NCBI GenBank assembly: GCA_030077755.1
Contig: JAQJZZ010000002.1
Coordinates: 1-64,000, forward strand
From: Filosporella fistucella
Taxonomy: Eukaryota > Ascomycota > Leotiomycetes > Helotiales
DNA: 64,000 nt
Direction: 5' to 3'
How positions within the stretch are numbered: the stretch's first letter is position 1; the number at the start of each line of letters is the position of its first letter. Of this stretch, positions 56,052 through 64,000 are shown piece after piece. Under the pieces are notes generated by a model. The model made no database searches. It was not told the DNA's origin and worked only from the letters and a program-made list of their open reading frames with translations. The position numbers were made by a program, and so were the translations under genes.

Positions 56052-58317
56052 CTATGTCCACCTAGATTCTTTCAGTATTCTCAAACATTTCTGCAGCATT
56101 TCTCTATCCTTCTTTAATTTCTCCCTTTCCTCCTCGGTGTTACTATCCTCCACCACCAAGGAAGTAAAAACGGCGTCATCTAAAAGACGAACATCGGGCA
56201 CAAGCTTGCTCAGCTTCCGCATGAAATGCCGTTCAATGACTTGAGTCACGACATTTGCAATGTATGAATCTCTCATGTACTGATGAAAATTAGTCTTGAA
56301 ACAACCGTCATCTGGGCAGGCTCTGTACCTTGTACTGTAACCATGCTGCCTTTAAAAAGTCTTCTGCCTCTTCTTCCGTTCTATCCTTCTGGGTGTGTCT
56401 GTTCTGAAGTTCTGCGAGCGTGTTTGGATTCAACTCTGGGACAGGTCGTTTCGAGTCTTTGTTCTGCAAGGCAGCATCTTTGACCACTGCATTAATTGCT
56501 CTTCTGGCGTTTCTCGCATTTCTCTGCTGTCGATATTCTGCTTGATATTTCGGATTGAAATTCAGCTGGTACATTGTTCGATCAATCTCGATTCTTCTTA
56601 GTTCCTCCGTCGCTTCTGCCTTCATTATCTCGATTTTATTAGAAATCATATTCATCACATTCTTCACTACTGCCCCATGGTTGGGAAAAGTTCGCTTCTC
56701 GTCTTGCAGCGGATCTGGAGCAAAGTCCATTTTTGTTGCTTCCTTGAAATATAATATGCAATGTTCAAAGACCTTCCCAATATGTTCGTCTGCAATGCTG
56801 TTCCATGATCTAGACTGCTTCCAGAAAAAGTCATTGATTAGATCAGGGTTGAATGTCCCAGGAAGCTCCGTTCCGCGCTTCTCGTCGAGATATTTCTTAG
56901 CTTCGGCAATCTCAACCTCAGGGGGTTTGGAAATAGGCACCCGTTTTGCCATGGGAGAAACACGGCTCTTTTTGATGAGAGACTTCAAATCATGGTTGGG
57001 GTTAATGCCTTCCGGCTCCAGCTGGCTGCTATACTCGTGACCTTCATCGATGATGCGATCGCGAAAAAGCTCGGATTGTTCCACAATCCTAGACCGAATA
57101 TGTATTGGGTGAAATGCCTCAAGATGCGATGTATCGTATTGGTACTTCGCTTGCACATAGAGATTGGTCCTGTTCTTCAGACGTTCTGCGCCATCAGAAA
57201 AAATGTTTCGTTTGTTTTGAGGGTCGATTTCGTCACCACCAAGCTTCGAAGAAATGTCCTTGAGCTGTCTCTCAACCTCTTTTGCTAACTTAGGGAGTTC
57301 TGTGTTCAATGCTTCTAACAAAATTTTACTCAATCGGGAGCGTAGTGTCACGATGCCCAAGTTTTCGCTGCCAAGTTTGGCCCAGGGCTCCTGGCGAAGA
57401 AACCTTGCTTCGGCTTCGTCGCGCTCTTCTGTACTTGTTCCTCTGCTCAACTCGTCTGGGTTACGATTCCGTATGACATGCCAGTCGTGCTTGATGCCGA
57501 CCTCTTCTTTTCTTTTATTTTGTGCAATTGCTACACAAGTCTCTGCCTGAACCTTTTCAGCTGTGTCTGGGCGGGTAATAATCCCTATAGTCCTTTCCCC
57601 TTCGCTGTCATGCTGTTGACAAAGTGAAAGAACACCTTGGTTTTGGAAATCGAAATTAGCTGCAAGGACAGCAAGAATGGTTGAATTTGCCTTTTTCATC
57701 TCAGATGCCACAAGTTCTTGAACAAACTGCGGGTTTCTGTTGTCTGCGGCGTCGTAGTTGATCAGGCCTGGAAGATCAAGTATCTGAAGAACAGGCCGCT
57801 TGGGTCCTGAGATCGTTATGCTGAGAAAGTCCTTGGAAAATTTTGTCTCCTTTTGATTCCCAAGAATTGCTTCCGTAGCCAGCTTGAATTGTTTTTCGAG
57901 CTCTACGGCCAAATTCGTTGTGTCTGTGATGGGTGGAAATCTAGGGGTTGAATCTTGCATCCGGAGATCTGACCTTACGATTTTGACCTCCACAAGCTCT
58001 ATTACGTGTGGTTTTAGGGTAACCTTCGTCACAAAACGCGTGCATGTGCTGCTACTTCTGGGAAATGGGATTTCTGTGATTGCCTCGAGCACCGAGCTTT
58101 TGCCTGATGATTGGGATCCACAAACTATGATTTGGGGTAGATCGAAATGACTCTCGATTTCCAAAGATTGCAGTTCAATTAGCGTATTGAGAAGTTCGAC
58201 GTGCTTTGGGTTTTGCGTAAACAGGAATGCGTTCTGTGGAACTCGCCCTGTTGAAGTGACTCCATTTTGGCTTCCGTGCCCTCGTCGGGGACTTGCTCTG
58301 TCGATTTTGGTTGCCAT
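56052..58317 (-). CDS. Dynamin-like large GTPase (Mx/DRP type)
   Basis: 738 aa in two exons (56329-58317, 56052-56279), with a 49-bp intron that supplies the C-terminal helix. The GTPase motifs are all present: G1 GSQSSGKSSV (67-76), G2 region SSSTCTRF with Thr, G3 DLPG (in ILDLPGLINYD) and G4 TRPD. A stalk region follows, and the last exon looks like a GTPase effector domain (NVVTQVIERHFMRKLSKLVPD). Start chosen at ATG 58317 (MATKIDRASPRRG); an in-frame ATG at 58443 adds 42 less protein-like residues. Fungi carry many such paralogues beside the core Dnm1/Vps1. No lipid-binding PH or Pro-rich domain is seen, so a membrane-remodelling role is inferred. Confidence 0.88.
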
Positions 58318-59063
58318 GACAGATGTTGAACACAAAGATGAAGTCGAATGTGCAAAACTGTGAAGCTCAAATCCAAAAGATGATGCTGTGAAAAATTTCG
58401 AATGATGAGACGTGAAAGAGGATGTAAGTAACATCAATTCCACGATTTTGGGCGGGCAGCAGCCTCACTGACGACGATGACACTTTTTATGAGGCATTGC
58501 CCATACCAACGCATAATGTGTGCTCAGCCCTGCCTTCGGGCCCCGAAGATAGTTATAAATGGCTTCAGCTTAGTGACGCAGAACTGAAAATTTCCAGCAT
58601 GGCTGCATATAATGTTACACTCAGGTTCAGCGAGTAGCAAAATTTTCAGCCCTGGAAAAGAAATCCGACATGAGTGAAGCCCATTCGGCAACCTAAGAGT
58701 ACTAGAGCTGCTGTAGATTTGAAGGGCTTGCGAGTACGAAGCCACAAAACAAAAAGCGAAGGCGAGTGTTGGCAGTAAAAAAGGGCAGTGATGCCTGGCC
58801 GCCTCACTTTATGCCGGAGAGCGACTGCTGGACGACCTATTGGCTATCGTTTGACGCCTCCGAGCCCAATGTTATTTCGGCCCCCTCAAGCCCAAATGAC
58901 ACAGGATACCAACCAAGCCATGATTGATCATCAATCGCCGATTTCAACGCATCTTTGTGACTTTGAGAAATTTGAGGGAAAAACGCTTTCAATCAACGTG
59001 CCCTCAAACTCAAGTTCTTACTACTTCCTCATCTCCATATCTGTTCAAATTGACATCTTCAAC
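58318..59063. promoter_or_regulatory. Bidirectional promoter region (dynamin-like and zinc-finger genes)
   Basis: 746 bp between the divergent start codons chosen here. No supported coding frame; one frame is open upstream of the zinc-finger start but is not protein-like. Confidence 0.4.
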
Positions 59064-60855
59064 ATGGACCCTGCAAGTATCTTAGCTATTGTCGGAGGGG
59101 TATGTATGGTCGTCAAAGGCTGCATCGAAACCTACGATACGTGGTCCTCGTATCAAAAGCGTAAAAATGCAGAACGACCAAGCAATAGCGTGAAAGAAGA
59201 AGAGGACAAATTATCACAGGAGCTCAAGGTCACTCCGTCCAAAATACAACAACAATATAATCAAATCGTTATCGCCCTTGGAGGTACATTTGCGACAAAC
59301 GGTGACAGTTCGTTATTCCTTCTTTGACTTGGGCTGAGACCGTAGACCTAATAAGATTTTAGAAATCGTACAACAAGATTTGAAAAAGATAATCGGGAAG
59401 CAAAGAAAACTCAACAAGCACCTGGCCAGAATCAGGAAGCTCCGTCCAGAGCTTCAGAGTAGCAACATTCAGCAGATTGGAGAATACGCAGATAGCATCC
59501 GGACCGAATTGTCCCAGGCTTTGCTCAACTTCGCTAGACGAAGCACTTCTCTAGAGAGTTTTGATCGACTTCTGGAGAGAACGAAGAGCGAGGAGATGGA
59601 GCTGGAACCTGGTACATGGCCTCGCAATTTCTGTTATGGCGCTTTATTGCTTCAATCAGACGATTCTTTAGACGGCGAAACGTTGGCAGATGACCCCAGG
59701 CTTTACATCCTTGGCTTCAGTTGCAAGTACTGTCATCTACAGGTTGGAGATTACAGAATGTCAAGAACTGGCAGAACGTTAATTTCAACTCGATTTCTCG
59801 CTGCATCACATGTTGTGTCTTGCCCATCTTTTGCAGATCGCCGAGCAGCTTATAAGTGCCTAGCATGTCATGCCAAATACCTCGATATCGATTTCCCCTC
59901 TGCCGCTGCGTTAGAACAACATCTGAAAAAGCACCCAAATAGCAAGTTCTTGAAAGAGAAAGAGACAGTAGATGTTTTGAATGAATTGCACGTAAGTGGA
60001 AAAGACCTGGGAATTGATGATGAAGAAGAGGAAAGTGAAGAGGAGGAGAGTGGAGATGATGTGGAGAAGGAAGCGGTTCCACGTCAAGAAGGAAATGCAC
60101 CACAAAGCTTGCCACCTCACTACAATTCCCGACCTTCACCACTCATATCAGCAGGCAATGCCTCAACAGTATCCGATGTGTCAAAAGTCACCCCTTCTCT
60201 GACACAATCAAGCCGACCAACGCCATCAAATTCTCCTGGGAGCAATCTACTTAGATCCTCCAATGAAAATCATAATCCGGAACCTAGCTCCAATTTCCAC
60301 CCAGCTATCACTCCTCGATTGCAACATCATAACTCAGGATCAATTTCCACGGCTCCTGTCATCACTGCAACTACCAACATTCAGCACATTCAATCAGATC
60401 GTTATTCATCAAACACACCCACCCCTGAGCCACGTCGGCCAAATTCGACTCAACCGTCATACACTTCAAATCAGCCGACACCAGCATCACAACCTCCATA
60501 CCAGGGATACGCTCAATATTCCCCTCCCCCGCCATCAAAGCAACAGTCTATCTTACATCACTCAAACCCATCCGACAGAACAATGACGATGCAAGGACCA
60601 TACTCTTCGTACCGTGGCTCCTATGAACAGGAAGGTAGGACTATGTCGATAAAGTCAACTTACAGCCCAAGAGATTCAAATGAGTATATGGCAGCATCGA
60701 TGGCGTCGCACTTTCTGAGCAGCAACGAAAGAGACCAACCGGTGGCATCGATGAATGACTTGAATCAAGGCTATCATGCTCAGAAGGGAAAAATCAGAAA
60801 GGTAGAGGAGAAGGAGGAAAGAAACTTTCTGGGGGTAAAGAAGAAGAAGAAATGA
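59064..60855 (+). CDS. Protein with fungal N-terminal helical domain, Cys/His zinc-finger region and disordered tail
   Basis: 570 aa in two exons (59064-59283, 59363-60855) joined by a 79-bp intron. The N terminus (MDPASILAIVGGVCMVVKGC) resembles the hydrophobic start of the fungal N-terminal domains found on NLR-like and ankyrin proteins. A coiled helical region follows (LNKHLARIRKLRPELQ). At about 225-300 two Cys/His clusters look like zinc fingers (SCKYCHLQVGD; KCLACHAKYLD...LEQHLKKHP). Then an acidic patch (DDEEEESEEEESGDD) and a long Ser/Pro/Gln/Asn-rich disordered tail ending in a Lys-rich cluster (VKKKKK). No known family is recognised as a whole; a regulatory or scaffold role is possible. 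Confidence 0.7.
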
Positions 60856-61320
60856 AATTTTGAATAAATTCTACGCCAGGAACGGAGGGATCGCTGTTTT
60901 GAGGTGGTTGAATGATGGGTGTAAGCACTTGAGACTGGGGTCCAAATTTAAAAAGAAATTGATGAATGCTACTTGATTTAACTAAAAGTAACGACACGGC
61001 CAAGATTTCGCCTCATGATATTCTGATATAATTTTTAGAATTGGAATGCGTCCCAATACTACTTCAAATGTCTCTACCCATCTTATTTCTTCCAAGTCCT
61101 CGTTGCAATTAGAGATTGCGCCGTGCGTGTTCTGGAGGTGGACGGACGTGAAAATCAAGGGGCAATTGGCGGGGTATGGCGGGGTATGGTGGGGTAATTC
61201 ATCCATCTACAGGCTATGTGCCCCTATTTTGTCATCGCTAAATTGACCACAGCCTAGCGATAAGTCCCAGAACTCGTTCCAGAGGCATTCGTTCAAATCC
61301 ATCAGCATATCATTCAACTA
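60856..61320. other. Convergent intergenic, no gene seen
   Basis: 3' flanks of the zinc-finger gene and of the MFS gene. A short GGCGGGGTATG duplication lies near 61168-61190. Confidence 0.5.
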
Positions 61321-63006
61321 CTAGACACTTCTCCTCTCTCTTCCGGTATACAGATACTAGGTATATCATTTTAGTAAATTATTTGTATGCAACACAGTAT
61401 CAACATACCACAGGGATTGCTCCAGATGCAACTAGGATTCCCAAGCCCCACGCCATCGCTGTCCAACCAAACTCTTCCTTTAGATACCCACCGAGGACTG
61501 GCCCAGCAAGTGTACCAGCTGCCATAGCGCAGGTAAATAGGCCATATGATTGAGCGTAAGCTGCTGAGTTACCTGTAGCTGTGAGTGTATCGACGACATA
61601 AAACAAGTCTGCTGCAAGTGGGCAGATGATGAGAGACTCGCAGGTTCCTATGGAGCCCGAATCTCAGAGTCCGTAATTTTGAAGTGGGCTGTAACTATAG
61701 ACTTAAGATAACATACCTATGGCAGACAACAGAGCGAATAATAGATATCCTTGCGCTATAGTGTTCCGTTGAACGAGTTGCAACAAAACCACTGGCACAG
61801 CTGTGAGGATGCAGCCAAAAAAGGCAGGCCATCTCGGGCCATAATTATCAGAAAGGCTTCCAGCAAATGGCCCAAAAACTGAAGCTGGAATTCCAATTGC
61901 TAGGAAACCGAGTGAAATTTTCAGAGGCGACCATTGGAAAAGTTCTTGACAGAAGATTGTAAGCACGCCATCGAAACTTGTCGCGATGAGAATATGAACA
62001 AAGACACCATAAATCGCAGTGGCTACTCGAGGATTCGACAGAAGCTCGAGCGTCATCCATCGAGATGTTGTGATCCTTGTTTCGCAACATTGGTAAGATT
62101 TAGTTGGTAATAAAAGTCCTGTATTTTCGTCGGCTTCCTGGACTGTTACTTGGCTCCTCGCATCACTCTTCTCGACCATGAACAATCGGAGCAAGATATC
62201 TATCACAGTCACTCCAAGCATAAGATAAATTACCCCAAAGTACCCTCCTATGCCAAAGAAGATACTTCCGAAGAATGGTCCAAGTAAAACACCACAGCTC
62301 ATTGCCGAAAGAGCATAACCCATATAATATCCGATCTCATTTGGGTCAACTGTATCTGCCACGAGAGCGAGACCCACCGTGAACACAACAGATCCCGATA
62401 TCCCTTGGAGAACTCGACTGAATATCAACATCCACATGTGATTTGTGATTGCAAGGGTTGCAATACCACCAGTGAGTGAAAGAAGACCGAAGAGGAATGC
62501 TGGCTGTCTAGAGCTTTTTCGGTCTGCTATCCAGCCGACGATAACTTTGGCAGAGTCAACTGAATGATTTAATTATCCAAATAGCGATCAACTTACGAGA
62601 CCCAATCAAAGTAACTGCACCGAAGATCCCAAGCAGAGCTGACGACCAGAATTGAACTGCAGTACTTTGTCAAATAAGCCAAATCAATTCATTGATGCTA
62701 GCTTACGGTTCTCTGGCGCCACACCATATCTTTCTCTCAGCGAGATTGGCATAACGGGGACAAACAATATTCGATAAGCAAGTCAAGTCAAGTCATTTTT
62801 GAGGAATTCCACCTTACCACGGCGTATATGAATCCATCCTGGGTTGGGACAATAAATCAGCTCTGACGAAGTAAGTTTGATAGGAGAAGCCATACCGTGA
62901 AAGTCGCAGCACAAATCGTGGTAATAATGACTCTCTGAGATGATCTCAATTTCAGTAACCATGATTTGGACACCGCGTTTGACCCATTTGCAGCTTCTGA
63001 ATCCAT
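61321..63006 (-). CDS. MFS transporter (DHA1/vesicular amine transporter-like), one intron without AG acceptor
   Basis: Multi-TM drug:H+ antiporter-like protein, 455 aa. Exons: 62896-63006, 62818-62838, 62707-62764, 62597-62656, 61717-62559, 61409-61647, 61321-61356. Marks: TFTDGFIYAV in TM1, GWIADRKSSRQPAFLFG in the loop 2-3 motif, SRVLQGISGSVVF in TM4, and GPFAGSLSDNYGPRWP in the second half. The 21-nt exon 2 and exon 3 must be joined to give a normal TM1 (YAV...VPVMPISLRERYG), yet the intron 62765-62817 has a GT donor and no AG before exon 3: the site reads ATATTG/TTTGTC. This is a rare GT-TG intron, a point mutation or a sequence error. All other exons are intact. Substrate unknown. Confidence 0.75.
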
Positions 63007-64000
63007 TTTGAATTTGTCTCAGAACTGAAGTACAGATCGAGGAAAGATAGAAACACAACGACTTAAATGAGGGGCATTGATTTCTCAAGTACTTTCTCAC
63101 CTTCCCAATGTGCCAATACGTGCATCATGGTTGCATATATCGAGACTTCCTTTTCGCGAATCTGCAGTATTTGCATTCTAGACTCGAAAAAATTTGATGC
63201 ATGTCTTACATTTGAGCAGGGTATCATGGCATTGAACCACTGCCGTGTCTTGCACGATTACCACATGGACCAATCAGGAGCTTCGATGAAGGAAAGGTAT
63301 CTGCAGCGATGAGACACCTTTGTATTACATCTGATTATCTCGCGGATGAAGCGATTATTGGTGCGGATGGTGTACCACAGATCTAGGTGGACCCTACGAT
63401 CGGGAGGACTGGTGTTACGCGATAAAGACGCCTGTGTCACCAACGCACCTGGGGCAGATTCAGACAGGATAAGATGCCCTGATACATTGTTCAAGTTATT
63501 TGCTGTAGATTTTACTGCGACACCTGTTAATAATTAGCATATGAATAACAAATTGACTATATTCATCTTGGATCTGCAAGCCTCAAATCACTCGACGTCC
63601 CTGACGTTCACACTGACCTAGCTCATTGGTTTCTCGATTCATAATTTCAACTTTCTTCATGCTGAAGGAACATCACTGATTGCTACATATAGGATGATGT
63701 TTCCATAATCGAACTATAGAAAGGGAAAAGGGAAAAATCCCATTTTAATAATGCCTGTGGAGGGGTCCTTTGGCATTGGCGGTCGTTCAATGTCATGGGG
63801 TTTTAGTTAGACCTATATAGCTTGAGGCGAACATCGGACTATATTAGGAACTATACACTCCGAAGTTTTCACTGAAAAGCGCCCTGGTGGAAGGGACTCA
63901 AGGCAGACATATACTAATTTACATCCAGCAGGATTGTAGACTTCTCAGGTCACCGATGCAAGGCGCTCGAAATCTGGTGATCCTTTCAGTATTGTGTGCC
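63007..64000. other. Promoter of the MFS gene and gene-free right end
   Basis: About 1 kb with no domain-bearing frame or linkable exons on either strand. The left part is the MFS 5' region. Confidence 0.5.

Overview
This is nuclear DNA of a filamentous ascomycete (Pezizomycotina; probably Leotiomycetes, an inference from gene families and not proven). The genes have many short introns (mostly 41-100 bp) with GTAAGT-like donors and CTAAC/CTGAC branch points. The families are typically fungal: Clr5, 2EXR, Zn2Cys6, Sng1/DUF3533, Mug190-type SMP-C2 proteins, GH64 and ankyrin-CorA. The left end holds transposons wrecked by C-to-T mutation of the repeat-induced point mutation (RIP) type. Coordinates of spliced genes run from start codon to stop codon; intron positions are given in the entries and were worked out by hand from splice signals and reading phase.

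Layout. Bases 1-7023 are an AT-rich RIP desert. It contains the 3' part of a Ty3/gypsy chromodomain retrotransposon (pol, an antisense Gln-rich ORF and the 3' LTR) and an antisense relic of a telomere-linked-helicase (TLH) type gene. Bases 7024-13999 hold two divergently transcribed Mug190-like SMP/C2 lipid-transfer paralogues. Bases 14653-19361 hold a chitin-binding secreted-protein gene broken by an in-frame TGA and an ankyrin-CorA membrane protein gene. Bases 20625-27566 hold a likely amine-utilisation group: a peroxisomal copper amine oxidase and an APC permease sharing one promoter, with a Zn2Cys6 regulator beside them whose own promoter carries similar CCGGGT-type boxes.

Bases 28422-39593 hold a wall-sensor-like membrane protein, a GH64 beta-1,3-glucanase, a Clr5 protein whose best gene model needs a 3-nt exon, a HAD pseudogene, mitochondrial D-lactate dehydrogenase and a small protein with a lipid-anchor-like N terminus. 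Bases 40391-43510 hold two tandem genes of an unnamed family, apparently duplicated together with promoter and 3' flank. Bases 44141-53677 hold an indoleamine-dioxygenase-like protein, Sng1, a SPRY protein, an amidase and a 2EXR protein. Bases 54052-63006 hold an F-box/LRR protein, a dynamin-like GTPase, a zinc-finger protein and an MFS transporter with one intron that lacks an AG acceptor. The last kilobase shows no gene.

Working links between genes are strongest for the amine oxidase/permease/regulator group. Other neighbours look like ordinary housekeeping or lineage-specific genes without clear cooperation.
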